From Corynebacterium guangdongense (GTDB lineage: Bacteria > Actinomycetota > Actinomycetes > Mycobacteriales > Mycobacteriaceae), in the NCBI RefSeq assembly GCF_030408915.1, contig NZ_CP047654.1, positions 2,542,001 to 2,606,000 of the forward strand: 64,000 nucleotides of DNA, written 5' to 3'. Within the stretch, counting starts at the first letter, position 1. Every line of letters starts with the position of its first letter. Positions 54,238 through 63,169 of this stretch are shown here, one piece after another. The notes under the pieces are model-generated. The model made no database searches, was not told the origin of the DNA, and saw nothing but the letters and a program-made list of their open reading frames with translations. Made by a program: the position numbers and the translations under genes.

Positions 54238-55692
54238 GTGAGAAGCCCGGACACACGTGTCGCAGAACGTCGGCCCCGTGAGGGCAGCACGCCTCGGAAC
54301 GCCCTTTCCTACGCCGTACTTGTTTTCCTTGCGGGGTTCGGCGCGCTCCACACCCTCGCACTGATCGAGGGCTACCCGGATGATCTCCGGGAACCGTTCA
54401 CGTACTGGTCGGAGACGCTTGGCCACGCCATCTTCCTGCCGATGGCGGCGGCGGGTTGGCACCTCGCCGGGGCCCAGCTCCCCCGCACCCCGCTAAGCCA
54501 CCACGCCGGGAAGGTGGGTGCGCTCCTGGCCCTCGCCCTGTCGGCGATGGTGCAGCTGATCTGGCTGTTCACCCTGCACCCGGCACCCAGCTGGCTGCTT
54601 CCCCAGCCGCATAGTTTCAGCCTCGTCGGTTGGTACCACGCAGCCTTCACCTGCCTCGTCACCGCCCTCATTGGCCAACAAATCGGCGAGTACATAGCCA
54701 GCACGAGTCGCCCCTGCGTCGCTACCGACGTCCCGCCGGAGAAGCACCGGCTCAGGAGAACCGGCGTCGGCGTGGGCTGGGCAGGGCTGATGGGGATGTT
54801 CGTTGCGGTGCTGGCCGATCACCTTCCGCACCTGGCCGACCCGGGCAGTCAGGCAACCGTCGGGGCGGCGCTCCTCCTGGCCGCCGGACCGCTGCTGGCG
54901 GGCGCACTTCTCCGCCCGGTCAGGTCACCCGGTTGGCCGCAGAACCCCGGCGAGCCTAAGGGTACGATCAGCCCCATGACACATTCCTCTCACATTCGGC
55001 CCGAGGGCGCGCGCTCTCCGGGCCGCCGTGAGTCGTATGTCGTCAGCGTCGCCTTCGCTGTCACGGCGTTCATTCTGGGCTTCGTCGTCCTACTCGCGCT
55101 GGATTTGACCGTGGAGCCCACCTCCGGCGGGGCCCGGGTGTATTCCTTCTGGTCCACCATGCTCGGCTACTCCCTTTTCCTGCCGGCCACCCTGGCCAGC
55201 TGGCAACTCGCCCGCGCTCAATTTCCGCCGTCGAGCGCGGGTCGGCTCGTCGGGGTGCTCGTGGGGCTGTTGGCGGCGGCGGTGATGCTCTATTGCCAGG
55301 CGGTGTGGATTCTGGATCCTGATCCCCGTCCGAACTGGACCCTGGGGGCGCCGCACTCCTTTAATCTGCTCGGCTGGTACAACACGGTGTTCACGGTGGC
55401 GGTGTCCGGCATCGGCGGCTTCATCATCGGGGACCTGCTGACCCGCCTCAACTCCGGGCCGGGGGTGCGGGAAATGCCGAAGGAGCGTCGACAAGTGGCG
55501 CTGGCCGGCCTCACCCTGGGGACCGCCGGGTTGGTCGCCTTCGGCGTGACCGTGCTGCTCGATCACGTCGCGTACCTGGATCATTTCTCGAGCCAAGCGA
55601 CGGTGATCACCACGCTCCTCGTCACCGGCATCATGATTCTGGTTCTGCGGCTGATGCGTCCGGACACCCGGAGTCTGCACACCGAGCCGTAG
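54238..55692 (+). CDS. Membrane protein made of two duplicated halves
   Basis: 484 residues. The two halves align: YWSETLGHAIFLPMAAAGWH (about residue 58) with FWSTMLGYSLFLPATLASWQ (about 302), PHSFSLVGWYHAAFTC (about 122) with PHSFNLLGWYNTVFTV (about 374), and DHLPHLADPGSQATV with DHVAYLDHFSSQATV. Each half has about five to six TM segments. I do not recognise a family. A GTG at 54238 follows a -10-like TAGACT (54224-54229), so it is leaderless. A second -10-like TACGAT (54963-54968) and in-frame ATG (54976) lie exactly at the half boundary, so it looks like two tandem genes fused. Confidence 0.7.
   Translation: MRSPDTRVAERRPREGSTPRNALSYAVLVFLAGFGALHTLALIEGYPDDLREPFTYWSETLGHAIFLPMAAAGWHLAGAQLPRTPLSHHAGKVGALLALALSAMVQLIWLFTLHPAPSWLLPQPHSFSLVGWYHAAFTCLVTALIGQQIGEYIASTSRPCVATDVPPEKHRLRRTGVGVGWAGLMGMFVAVLADHLPHLADPGSQATVGAALLLAAGPLLAGALLRPVRSPGWPQNPGEPKGTISPMTHSSHIRPEGARSPGRRESYVVSVAFAVTAFILGFVVLLALDLTVEPTSGGARVYSFWSTMLGYSLFLPATLASWQLARAQFPPSSAGRLVGVLVGLLAAAVMLYCQAVWILDPDPRPNWTLGAPHSFNLLGWYNTVFTVAVSGIGGFIIGDLLTRLNSGPGVREMPKERRQVALAGLTLGTAGLVAFGVTVLLDHVAYLDHFSSQATVITTLLVTGIMILVLRLMRPDTRSLHTEP
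54963..54978 (+). promoter_or_regulatory. Internal -10 box and start codon at the fusion point
   Basis: TACGAT (54963-54968) followed seven bases later by an in-frame ATG (54976-54978), the spacing seen at the leaderless starts in this window. The second half could be expressed alone. Confidence 0.5.
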
Positions 55693-55756
55693 GGCAAAGA
55701 ATCCGGGATTTCCCGGATGTCGCCGGGTTGCGTCGCGGACTAGGCTGGGGTTCATC

Positions 55757-56392
55757 ATGAGCACTTCGTCTGGTCACCGTCGCAGCCCTGCCGTCCGTCT
55801 CAGCGACAACGAACGCAACTCCGCCATGGCGGCCCTGGGGCGCGCCTTTGCCGAGGGTCGGCTCACCATCGACGAGTATGACCAGCGCTGCACTGAGATC
55901 ACCCGCGCCACCACCCGTTCCGATCTGGAGCCACTGTTCCTCGACATCCCACAGAACCCGGACGGATCGGGAACGGAGCTGGACGTCAGTTACTCGGCGC
56001 AGGAGATCGCGGCCGCGCACAAGTCCTCGCGCAACACCCGCCTGGGCATCATGAGCCTGACCGCGGTGGTGACGCTGGCGGCGGTGCCCGTCCTTCTCGC
56101 CAACGGTTTCCTAGCCGCGACGGCGCTCTACGCGGTCATCCCGGTGGTGTGGATTCTGCTCTACATCATGAAGGTGGGCCCGGCGCAGTGGCACATGCCC
56201 TCGCCGAAGCAGATCGAGAAGGAGCGGCTGCGCGAGATTCAGTCGGCCGACGCGATCCGCAACGCAGAGCGCAAGGCGGAGGAGCAGGCCCGTCAGGCGG
56301 AGCTGCGGGCGGAACGCCAGCGCCTGGCCGGCGAACTGACGAACGAGGCGATGGGTATCGCCAAGCGAACCATGGACAAATTCAAAAAGTAG
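55757..56392 (+). CDS. DUF1707 domain membrane protein
   Basis: 211 residues. Residues 13-60 (VRLSDNERNSAMAALGRAF, then EGRLTIDEYDQRCTEITRATTRSDL) are a DUF1707 domain (SHOCT-like), followed by about two hydrophobic segments (residues 97-140) and a Glu/Lys/Arg/Ala-rich tail likely to be a long helix or coiled coil (ERLREIQSADAIRNAERKAEE). DUF1707 proteins are common in actinobacteria and have no defined function; a scaffold or membrane-linked sensor is a guess. Short leader with a TAGGCT box. Confidence 0.8.
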   Translation: MSTSSGHRRSPAVRLSDNERNSAMAALGRAFAEGRLTIDEYDQRCTEITRATTRSDLEPLFLDIPQNPDGSGTELDVSYSAQEIAAAHKSSRNTRLGIMSLTAVVTLAAVPVLLANGFLAATALYAVIPVVWILLYIMKVGPAQWHMPSPKQIEKERLREIQSADAIRNAERKAEEQARQAELRAERQRLAGELTNEAMGIAKRTMDKFKK

Positions 56393-56432
56393 CATCAGGT
56401 TCCTGCGCTTCGCGTGTGGCACTATATGTCCC

Positions 56433-57743
56433 ATGAGCGAGCAGGAATACACGTCCGATTTCACCGGAATCGAAAACATCAGCATCGACGCGGTGCCGAC
56501 TGCGCCCGCCCCTAAGCGGCGGGCGCGCCGCACCTTCGATCAGGCGGACAAGCTCAAGAACGTCTTCTACGACATCCGCGGCCCGCTGGCCCAGGAGGCC
56601 GAGAAGATGGAGGCCGACGGCCACACCATCCTCAAGCTGAACACCGGCAACCCGGCCGTCTTCGGCTTCGACGCCCCCGACGTCATCATGCGCGACATGA
56701 TCGCGAACCTGCCGACCTCCCAGGGCTACTCCACCTCGAAGGGCATCCTCCCGGCCCGTCGCGCCGTGGTCACCCGCTACGAGCTCATCGACGGTTTCCC
56801 GGAGTTCGACGTCGAGGACGTCTACCTGGGCAACGGCGTCTCCGAGCTCATTTCCATGGCCACGCAGGCGCTGCTCAACGACGGCGACGAGGTCCTCGTC
56901 CCGGCGCCGGACTACCCGCTGTGGACCGCCTCGGTGACGCTGGCCGGCGGCCACCCGGTGCACTACCTCTGTGACGAGGAGGACGACTGGAACCCCTCCA
57001 TCGAGGACATCCGTTCCAAGATCACCGAGAAAACCAAGGCGATCGTCGTCATCAACCCGAACAATCCGACGGGCGCGGTCTACCCGAAGAAGGTGCTCGA
57101 GGAGATCGCGCAGATCGCCCGCGAGCATGAGCTGCTGGTCTTCGCCGACGAGATCTACGACCGCATCCTCTACGACGACGCCGTCCACTGGTCCATGGCC
57201 CAGATCGCCCCGGATCTGCTGACCCTGACCTTCAACGGCCTGTCCAAGGCCTACCGCGTCGCCGGTTACCGGGCGGGCTGGGTCGTCATCACCGGGCCGA
57301 AGGAGCAGGCCCGCGGCTTCATCGAGGGCCTGGATCTGCTCGCCGGGACCCGCCTGTGCGCCAACGTCCCGGGGCAGCACGCCATCCAGGTCGCCCTCGG
57401 CGGCAAGCAGTCCATCTATGCGCTGACCGGCGAGGACGGCCGCCTGCTCAATCAGCGCAACATCGCCTTCGAGGGCCTCAACTCGATTCCGGGCGTGAGC
57501 GTCGTCAAGCCGATGGGCGCGCTGTACGCCTTCCCGAGGCTCGACCCCGACGTCTACGAGATCCACGACGACACCCAGCTCATGCTCGACCTGCTGCGCG
57601 CCGAGAAGATCCTCATGGTGCAGGGCTCCGGCTTCAACCTGGGCGACAACCAGCACTTCCGCGTCGTGACGCTGCCCTGGGCCTCGCAGCTGGAGAACGC
57701 CATCGAGCGCCTCGGCAACTTCCTGGCGTCCTACCGCCAGTAA
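56433..57743 (+). CDS. alaT: Alanine/aspartate-type aminotransferase AlaT
   Basis: 436 residues, fold type I class I aminotransferase. NTGNPAVFGFDAPDV near residue 70, NPNNPTGAVYP near residue 208, FADEIYDRILYDD near residue 235 and the PLP Lys in FNGLSKAYRVAGYRAGW near residue 270. Length and wording match corynebacterial AlaT, which makes alanine from pyruvate and glutamate. ACTATAT and a short leader precede the ATG. In C. glutamicum it lies near ugd and dcd genes, as here. Confidence 0.9.
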   Translation: MSEQEYTSDFTGIENISIDAVPTAPAPKRRARRTFDQADKLKNVFYDIRGPLAQEAEKMEADGHTILKLNTGNPAVFGFDAPDVIMRDMIANLPTSQGYSTSKGILPARRAVVTRYELIDGFPEFDVEDVYLGNGVSELISMATQALLNDGDEVLVPAPDYPLWTASVTLAGGHPVHYLCDEEDDWNPSIEDIRSKITEKTKAIVVINPNNPTGAVYPKKVLEEIAQIAREHELLVFADEIYDRILYDDAVHWSMAQIAPDLLTLTFNGLSKAYRVAGYRAGWVVITGPKEQARGFIEGLDLLAGTRLCANVPGQHAIQVALGGKQSIYALTGEDGRLLNQRNIAFEGLNSIPGVSVVKPMGALYAFPRLDPDVYEIHDDTQLMLDLLRAEKILMVQGSGFNLGDNQHFRVVTLPWASQLENAIERLGNFLASYRQ

Positions 57744-57760
57744 GAGCCCGCTTATCGACG

Positions 57761-57796
57761 CGAGCCCGTCCCCGCTCACCAGCGGGGACGGGCTCG
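57761..57796. terminator. Bidirectional terminator after alaT
   Basis: Perfect 16-bp inverted repeat CGAGCCCGTCCCCGCT / AGCGGGGACGGGCTCG with a CACC loop, between convergent genes. A TCTC follows on the plus strand instead of a T-run. Confidence 0.85.
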
Positions 57797-57808
57797 TCTC
57801 GGCCTCCC

Positions 57809-58177
57809 CTACTCCACGATCGTGCCGTCGGCCAGCGTGAAGTGCCCGGACCCGGCGACGTAGACGCCCAGGCCCAGCTGCCGGGCCAGGCTGCGGGCCT
57901 GCGCTTCGGCGGAGTCGGCGACCGCGTCGGCGAAACGGGAGTAGACGCAGGTCGAGCCGATGATGTAGCGGGTGGTGCCGTCCGCGCCGTCGACGACCGG
58001 CGGGTAGGCCGAGCGCATGGTCTCCAGCCACTCGACCAGCGCGGGGCCGGTGCCCTCGGTGGAGTCGAAGTCGCGGTCCTCGACCCACTCCGTGGTCAGG
58101 TCGTACCAGTGGAGGAACTCGGCGATGTCCCCGTGCGGGACCTCGGCCGGATCAAAGACAGTCAGAACGAAACTCAC
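57809..58177 (-). CDS. Conserved hypothetical protein in ugd operon
   Basis: 122 residues from a GTG at 58175-58177, which overlaps the ugd stop (GTGA). The N-terminus MSFVLTVFDPAEVPHGDIAEFLHWYD and the acidic middle (EDRDFDSTEGTGPALVEWLETM) suggest a compact soluble protein; the second half is GSTCVYSRFADAVADSAEAQARSLARQLGLGVY then VAGSGHF. No family is recognised. Coupling to ugd suggests shared expression only. Confidence 0.6.
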   Translation of the reverse strand: MSFVLTVFDPAEVPHGDIAEFLHWYDLTTEWVEDRDFDSTEGTGPALVEWLETMRSAYPPVVDGADGTTRYIIGSTCVYSRFADAVADSAEAQARSLARQLGLGVYVAGSGHFTLADGTIVE

Positions 58178-59490
58178 AGAGACCTTCCCAGTGCGCGAAT
58201 GGACCAGCCGGCGGCCTGCCACGCATCCACGTCGAGGACGTTGCGTCCGTCGATGATGCGCTTGACGGCGACCAGCTGACCACAGCCTACCGGGTCCATC
58301 TCGCGGAACTGCGGCCACTCCGTCGCCAGAATCACCAGCTCCGCCCCGGCCAGGGCCTCGTCGAGGGAGTCGGCGTAGTCCAGCGTCGGAAAGACCCGGC
58401 GGGCGTTGCCCATCGCCTGCGGGTCGTAGACCGACACCGCGGCCCCGGCCAGGGAGAGCTGGCCGGCGATGTTGAGCGCCGGGGAATCACGCACGTCGTC
58501 GGAGTTGGCCTTGAACGCCGCGCCCAGGACGGTGACCCGGCGGCCCATGACCGAGCCGCCGAGATCCTCCTTGGCGAAGTGGACCATGCGGTCGCGCTGG
58601 CGCATGTTGATCGAATCGACCTCGCGCAGGAAGCTCAGCGCCTGGTCGGCGCCGAGTTCCCCGGCCCGGGCCATGAAGGCGCGGATGTCCTTGGGCAGGC
58701 AGCCGCCGCCGAAGCCGAGGCCGGCGCCGAGGAATTTGCGTCCGATGCGGTCGTCGTGGCCGATGGCGTCGGCAAGCCTGGTGACGTCGCCGCCGGAGGC
58801 CTCGCAGACCTCGGCGACGGCGTTGATGAAGCTGATCTTGGTGGCCAGGAAGGCGTTCGCCGCCACCTTGACCAGCTCCGCGGTGGCCAGGTCCATGACC
58901 AGGAAGGGGATGTCCTCGGCCAGCTGGGCGGCGTAGACCTCCCGCAGGATCGGCTCGGCGGCCGACCCGGCGCGCAGGCCGACGACGATGCGGTCGGGGT
59001 GGATGGTGTCCTCCACGCCGTGGGATTCGCGCAGGAACTCCGGGTTCCACACGATCTCCACGGTGGTGCCCGGGCCCGCCAGGGCGTCGACCCGTTCCTG
59101 GAGCTCCTCGGCGGTGCCCACCGGCACCGTCGACTTGCCGACGATGAGGTGCTCGCCCTCGAGCAGCGGAACGAGCGTGTCGACGGCCGCGTGGACGTAC
59201 TTCAGGTCCGCCGCGTAGGAGCCGCGCTCCTGCGGGGTGCCGACGCCGATGAAGTGGACGTGCGCGCCCGCTGCGTCGGCGTAGTCGGTGGAGAAGCTCA
59301 GCCGCCCGGTGTCCAGGTTGCGGCGCAGAATCTCCGGCAGCCCGGGCTCGTGGAACGGCACGACGCCGTCGGCGAGCTGGTTGATCTTGTTCTCATCCAC
59401 ATCCACGCCGACGACTTCATGGCCCAGTTCGGCCATGCAGGCGGCGTGCGTCGCACCGAGGTACCCGGTGCCGATCACCGACATTTTCAT
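58174..59490 (-). CDS. UDP-glucose 6-dehydrogenase family protein
   Basis: 438 residues. N-terminal NAD site MSVIGTGYLGATHAACMAELGHEVVGVD (residues 3-30), central LVKVAANAFLATKISFINAVAE near residue 205 and the catalytic Cys in GFGGGCLPKDIRAF near residue 257. Reaction: UDP-glucose to UDP-glucuronate (two NAD+), though a related UDP-sugar such as UDP-N-acetylmannosamine cannot be excluded. A TACCCT box lies eight bases before the ATG at 59490. A DnaA-box-like 9-mer TGTGGATAA lies at 59531-59539. Confidence 0.88.
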   Translation of the reverse strand: MKMSVIGTGYLGATHAACMAELGHEVVGVDVDENKINQLADGVVPFHEPGLPEILRRNLDTGRLSFSTDYADAAGAHVHFIGVGTPQERGSYAADLKYVHAAVDTLVPLLEGEHLIVGKSTVPVGTAEELQERVDALAGPGTTVEIVWNPEFLRESHGVEDTIHPDRIVVGLRAGSAAEPILREVYAAQLAEDIPFLVMDLATAELVKVAANAFLATKISFINAVAEVCEASGGDVTRLADAIGHDDRIGRKFLGAGLGFGGGCLPKDIRAFMARAGELGADQALSFLREVDSINMRQRDRMVHFAKEDLGGSVMGRRVTVLGAAFKANSDDVRDSPALNIAGQLSLAGAAVSVYDPQAMGNARRVFPTLDYADSLDEALAGAELVILATEWPQFREMDPVGCGQLVAVKRIIDGRNVLDVDAWQAAGWSIRALGRSL

Positions 59491-59597
59491 GTCGCCAAGG
59501 GTAGCCCGCCCGCGCCGACCCCGCTCGGGATGTGGATAACCCCCTGTATCCGCAGGCTTGCCGACGCGCACTTGCGTCCTCCTCCCCCTCGCCTTGC

Positions 59598-60152
59598 TCA
59601 ACGGGTGAGAAACTCCGCTGCGATCTCCGGGGAGGTGAGCACCGGGAAATCCAGCAGCCCGGCGGCCCCGGCCATGGAGGCCTGGGCCAGCACGATCACG
59701 TCCGCCTCCGGCGTGAGGGAACGGGCGGTCTCGGCGATCCGTTCCAGGTAGTCCCCCGATCCCCAGGCACCCTCGGCGAGGCGGACGACCATGTCCCCGA
59801 CGCCCTCCTCGCGCAGCAACCTCGTGGTCGGCTCGATCGTCGACTCCAGCGCGACGACGACACCCACGCGTCCGCCCAGCTCGGCGGCCCTGCGGGCCAT
59901 CGGGCGGTCGATGCGGATCACGCCGGGGGTGCGTTCGGCGACGTCGCCGATCGTGGAGCAGGACACCACGACCGGTCCGTCGGTCTGCTCCTGCAGCTGC
60001 GCGAGGCGCGCCGCGACCCGCCCGGCGACGGCGTCTGGGCCGGACGAGCGGGCGTCGACAAGCAGGGACTCGTCGACGAGATGGACGCTGCCGGGAAGCA
60101 GCCGCTCCATCGTCTCGGCCACGGCGGGCGCGGTGTGCAGGAAGGCGGGCAT
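59598..60152 (-). CDS. Aspartate/glutamate racemase family protein
   Basis: 184 residues. VVSCSTIGD near residue 64 and VIVLAQASMAGAAGLLDFPVLTSP near the C-terminus occupy the places of the two catalytic-Cys loops of Asp/Glu racemases; the first Cys is kept (SCST), while the second loop has no Cys (LAQASMA). So activity may be altered, or the protein belongs to the hydantoin-racemase/arylmalonate-decarboxylase branch. Its ATG overlaps the stop of the tryptophanase-like gene, so they are co-translated. Confidence 0.65.
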   Translation of the reverse strand: MPAFLHTAPAVAETMERLLPGSVHLVDESLLVDARSSGPDAVAGRVAARLAQLQEQTDGPVVVSCSTIGDVAERTPGVIRIDRPMARRAAELGGRVGVVVALESTIEPTTRLLREEGVGDMVVRLAEGAWGSGDYLERIAETARSLTPEADVIVLAQASMAGAAGLLDFPVLTSPEIAAEFLTR

Positions 60153-61594
60153 CAGAGCGAGTCGCCGAAGTCCTCGCGGAACTTGGCGAGCAGCTGCTGC
60201 GGCCAGTCGGAGGTCGGGCGCATGCGGCCGTAGAAGAAGCGCAGAATCTCCGGCTCCTCCTCCCACTCCAGGCCGCCGATGAGCCCACGGTTCTCGTGCA
60301 GCCAGGTCACCCGGTCGATGAGGTAGTTGACCTGGGAGAGGGTGAACACGCGGCGCGGCATCGCCAGGCGCACCAGCTCCATGTTGGCCAGCGGCTCGAC
60401 GCCGTCGGCGTCGCGCTCCTCGGACATCGTGCCGCGCTCCATGCCGCGCACCCCGGAGGTCAGGTACAGCGCGGCGTTCAGGGCGCCGGCCGGGTACTCG
60501 CGCTGGTCGAGGTGGGAGACGAAGTCCATCGCGTTGAGGTGCGCACCCAGGCCACCCGCCGGCTTGACGACGGGAACGCCCCGCTTATCCAGCTCGGCCA
60601 CGGTGTACTCGATGAACTGCGGACCGTGGGAGATCATGTCGTAGTCCATCGTCTCCTCCAGGCCGACGGTGATCGCCTCCATCTCGCGGACGGACATGCC
60701 GCCGTAGGTGAGGAAGCCCTCGAACATCGGGACCAGGCCCCGCATGCGCTTGTACATCTCCTCCTCACGGATGAGGATGCCGCCGCCGCGGGCGAAGCCG
60801 AGCTTGCGGGCGGAGAAGTAGAAGATGTCGCAGGCGTCGGCGACGGCCAGGGCGATCTCCCGGATCGTCATGTCGCGGCACTGCTCCTCGCGCTCCTTCA
60901 TGAAGTACAGGTTGTCCTGCAGCAGGGAGGCGTCCAGCACCAGCGGGACGTCGAACTCCTTGGCCAGGGCGTGCACGTCGCGCAGGTTCTGCAGGGAGAA
61001 GGGCTGGCCGCCGATGAGGTTGGTGCCGGCCTCCATGCGCACCAGCGGGACGTTGACGCCCGACTCCAGCAGCGCGCGCAGCTGCCCCAGGTCCATGTTG
61101 CCCTTGAAGGGGTGCAGGGCGGTGACGTCAATGCCCTGCGGGTAGAGGTACTCCTCCACGGAGCCGCCGTTGGCCACGATGTGGGCCTTGGTGGTGGTGA
61201 AGTGGTAGTTCATCGGGACGACGTCGCCGTCGTCGACCAGCGTGGAGAAGATGATGTTCTCGCAGGCGCGGCCCTGGTGCGCCGGCAGGAAGTAGTCCAT
61301 GCCGAAGAGCTCGGTGACCTTGTCCTTCAGGCGGGTGTAGGTGGCGGAGCCAGCGTAGGCGTCGTCGGCGTTCATCATGGCCGCCTGCTGCTCCTGGCTC
61401 ATGGCGTTGACGCCGGAGTCGGTGAGCATGTCGAGGAAGACGTCGCGGTTCTGCAGCAGGAAGGTGTTGAAGCCGGCGGCCTCGATGGCGCCCAGGCGCT
61501 CCTCGACCGGCAGCAGGTTCAGCTTCTGGATGATGCGGACTTTGTGCATTTCCAGCGGGTACTGCTGGTCGCCGTAGAACTTGACGTTCGCCAC
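60152..61594 (-). CDS. Tryptophanase-like beta-eliminating lyase
   Basis: 480 residues of the tryptophanase/tyrosine phenol-lyase family (fold type I PLP). HKVRIIQKLNLLPVEER near residue 17, GSATYTRLKDKVTELFG near residue 82, AHQGRACENIIFS near residue 104, EAGTNLIGGQPFSLQNL near residue 193 and the PLP Lys in YFSARKLGFARGGGILI near residue 260. True TnaA has KKD at the Lys site; here RKL. Hence the substrate may not be tryptophan. It is coupled to the racemase-like gene, an unusual pairing. Confidence 0.85.
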   Translation of the reverse strand: MANVKFYGDQQYPLEMHKVRIIQKLNLLPVEERLGAIEAAGFNTFLLQNRDVFLDMLTDSGVNAMSQEQQAAMMNADDAYAGSATYTRLKDKVTELFGMDYFLPAHQGRACENIIFSTLVDDGDVVPMNYHFTTTKAHIVANGGSVEEYLYPQGIDVTALHPFKGNMDLGQLRALLESGVNVPLVRMEAGTNLIGGQPFSLQNLRDVHALAKEFDVPLVLDASLLQDNLYFMKEREEQCRDMTIREIALAVADACDIFYFSARKLGFARGGGILIREEEMYKRMRGLVPMFEGFLTYGGMSVREMEAITVGLEETMDYDMISHGPQFIEYTVAELDKRGVPVVKPAGGLGAHLNAMDFVSHLDQREYPAGALNAALYLTSGVRGMERGTMSEERDADGVEPLANMELVRLAMPRRVFTLSQVNYLIDRVTWLHENRGLIGGLEWEEEPEILRFFYGRMRPTSDWPQQLLAKFREDFGDSL

Positions 61595-61655
61595 GAAGGG
61601 ACTCCTCGTATATTTCGATGCCCTGGTGAAGGGCTGTTTTCAGGTCCCGTACAGA

Positions 61656-62219
61656 CTACCGGAAGTTCAGATACGCCTTCGAAGGGGTCGGGCCCCGCTG
61701 TCCCTTGTACTTGGAGCCGAGCTTGCCGGAGCCGTAGGGGACCTCCGCGGCCGAGGACATCTGGAAGATGGCCAGCTGGCCGATCTTCATGTCCGGCCAC
61801 AGCGTGATCGGCAGGTTGGCGACGTTGGACAGCTCCAGGGTGATGGTGCCCTCGAAGCCGGGATCGATGAAGCCAGCGGTGGAGTGGGTCAGCAGCCCGA
61901 GGCGGCCCAGCGAGGACTTGCCCTCGAGGCGGCCGGCGAGGTCGTCCGGCAGGGAGAAGGCCTCCAGCGTCGAGGCGAGGACGAACTCGCCCGGGTGCAG
62001 GACGAAGGCGTCCCCCTCCGGGACCTCGACCGGCGTGGTCAGGTCGTCCATCTCCAGCTTCGGATCGATGTGCGTGTACTTCGAGTTGTTGAAGACCCGG
62101 AAGTACTTGTCCAGGCGGACGTCGATGCTCGACGGCTGCACCAGGGCGGGATCGAAGGGCTCGATGCCGAGGCGGCCGGAGTCGATACTGGCGCGGATGT
62201 CACGATCTGAGAGAAGCAC
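61656..62219 (-). CDS. dcd: dCTP deaminase
   Basis: 187 residues from a GTG at 62217-62219, giving the N-terminus [21 protein letters not shown] of known corynebacterial Dcd. [36 protein letters not shown] spans the nucleotide-binding and catalytic Glu region (residues about 104-140). It makes dUTP from dCTP, possibly bifunctionally giving dUMP as in mycobacterial Dcd. A TAGGGT box lies before the start, so the mRNA is leaderless. Confidence 0.93.
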   Translation of the reverse strand: MLLSDRDIRASIDSGRLGIEPFDPALVQPSSIDVRLDKYFRVFNNSKYTHIDPKLEMDDLTTPVEVPEGDAFVLHPGEFVLASTLEAFSLPDDLAGRLEGKSSLGRLGLLTHSTAGFIDPGFEGTITLELSNVANLPITLWPDMKIGQLAIFQMSSAAEVPYGSGKLGSKYKGQRGPTPSKAYLNFR

Positions 62220-62283
62220 GTCCCCCACCCTAACCGGTGTCGTTTCGGGCCGGGCCCGGGCGGTGTGTAAAGTAGCCCATATT

Positions 62284-62357
62284 GCCGGTGTAGTTTAGTG
62301 GTAGAACATCAGCTTCCCAAGCTGAGAGTGCGGGTTCGATTCCCGTCACCGGCTCCA
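62284..62357 (+). tRNA. tRNA-Gly, anticodon CCC
   Basis: 74 nt including encoded CCA. Acceptor stem GCCGGTG / CACCGGC, D-arm GTTT..GAAC, anticodon stem TCAGC / GCTGA with loop TTCCCAA (anticodon CCC, 62316-62318), T-arm GCGGG / CCCGT with TTCGATT loop. All stems pair, with one G-T in the T-stem. Confidence 0.96.
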
Positions 62358-62425
62358 CGGCCCGTCGACGCCGCCACTCCGCCCCGGAGCTGGCGGCGTC
62401 ACTGTTTTCCCTGATCGGAGACCCA

Positions 62426-62788
62426 ATGGCAGGCGGCTCGAACAAGATGATCGGCGACTTTTCCGCCAAGCCCGCCACGGACGCCTACGCCCGGGAGATC
62501 GACGGGTACGTCCGCTCCCTGGGACCGGTGACCCGTCAGCGGCGAGCCCAGGTCAGCTACCGGGTGAAGCGGAAGTTCCTCTGGCTATGGGTCTACGAGC
62601 AGACCGCCGACGGCACCCTCTTTCTCAGCGTGCTCCTGGATCACGAGCACCCGGTTCCCGGCGTCCAGGCGATTACGCGGAGCAGTCCGAACCGCTGGTC
62701 CCACAGCGTGGTGCTCAGGTCCCCCGAGGCGGCCGCCAGCGGGTGGCTCCGGGAGCTGATCGGGGCCGGGTACGAGTTCGCCACATGA
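62426..62788 (+). CDS. DUF5655-like protein
   Basis: 120 residues, soluble. The pattern KMIGDFSAKPATDAYAREIDGYVRSLGPVT, then QVSYRVKRKFLWLWVY, HPVPGVQAITRSSPNRWSHSVVL and a C-terminal SGWLRELIGAGYEFA resembles the DUF5655 family, small proteins with no known activity. It starts after the tRNA gene; no clear promoter other than a weak AT-poor region. It could be read through from the tRNA transcription unit. Confidence 0.65.
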   Translation: MAGGSNKMIGDFSAKPATDAYAREIDGYVRSLGPVTRQRRAQVSYRVKRKFLWLWVYEQTADGTLFLSVLLDHEHPVPGVQAITRSSPNRWSHSVVLRSPEAAASGWLRELIGAGYEFAT

Positions 62789-62827
62789 CCTGTGCTCGGC
62801 GGCCGCCGCGGGCCTAGGATCGGGGGC

Positions 62828-63070
62828 ATGGACAAGAACCGCGTCATCGCGTTCCTCAACTCGGAATCCTTCAACGCAGCCAAGGGGTCGGTGGTGGCCA
62901 CCCTCGTCGGGGTGGGCCTGTACCGGGCGCTCAAGGGCAGGAGCCGCTTCACCCCGGCGATCGTGGCCCTCGGTTCCTCCGCCGCGGGCACGGCCGCCGC
63001 CAACCTCTGCCTGGTCAACCCGTTCTTCGGTCTCCCGATCGTCGTGGACAAAGCCCGCGCCAGGCTCTAG
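62828..63070 (+). CDS. Small membrane protein
   Basis: 80 residues with one or two hydrophobic segments (residues 17-33 and 42-66: VALGSSAAGTAAANLCLVNPF). A -10-like TAGGAT lies seven bases before the ATG at 62828, so it is leaderless. No family recognised. The frame extends upstream to 62792 but without any sign of coding. Confidence 0.55.
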   Translation: MDKNRVIAFLNSESFNAAKGSVVATLVGVGLYRALKGRSRFTPAIVALGSSAAGTAAANLCLVNPFFGLPIVVDKARARL

Positions 63071-63169
63071 AGCCCGCTCCAGACCCGCCGCAGCTGCCCG
63101 TCCGGTCCGAGGTCCAGTCCGCGGTGGGCACGTCGACGGCGCGGGTGACGCTCAGCGCGTCGTAGAGTT

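Noticed and set aside
59531..59539. Single DnaA-box 9-mer TGTGGATAA upstream of the UDP-sugar dehydrogenase gene
   Set aside because: One isolated 9-mer is expected by chance about once per 130 kb on either strand; without a partner box it is not enough for a separate finding.
59540..59597. Possible further copy of the TTTCCGCAGG hairpin (ATCCGCAGG near 59548)
   Set aside because: It shares only about nine core bases and lacks the long inverted arms that define the family.
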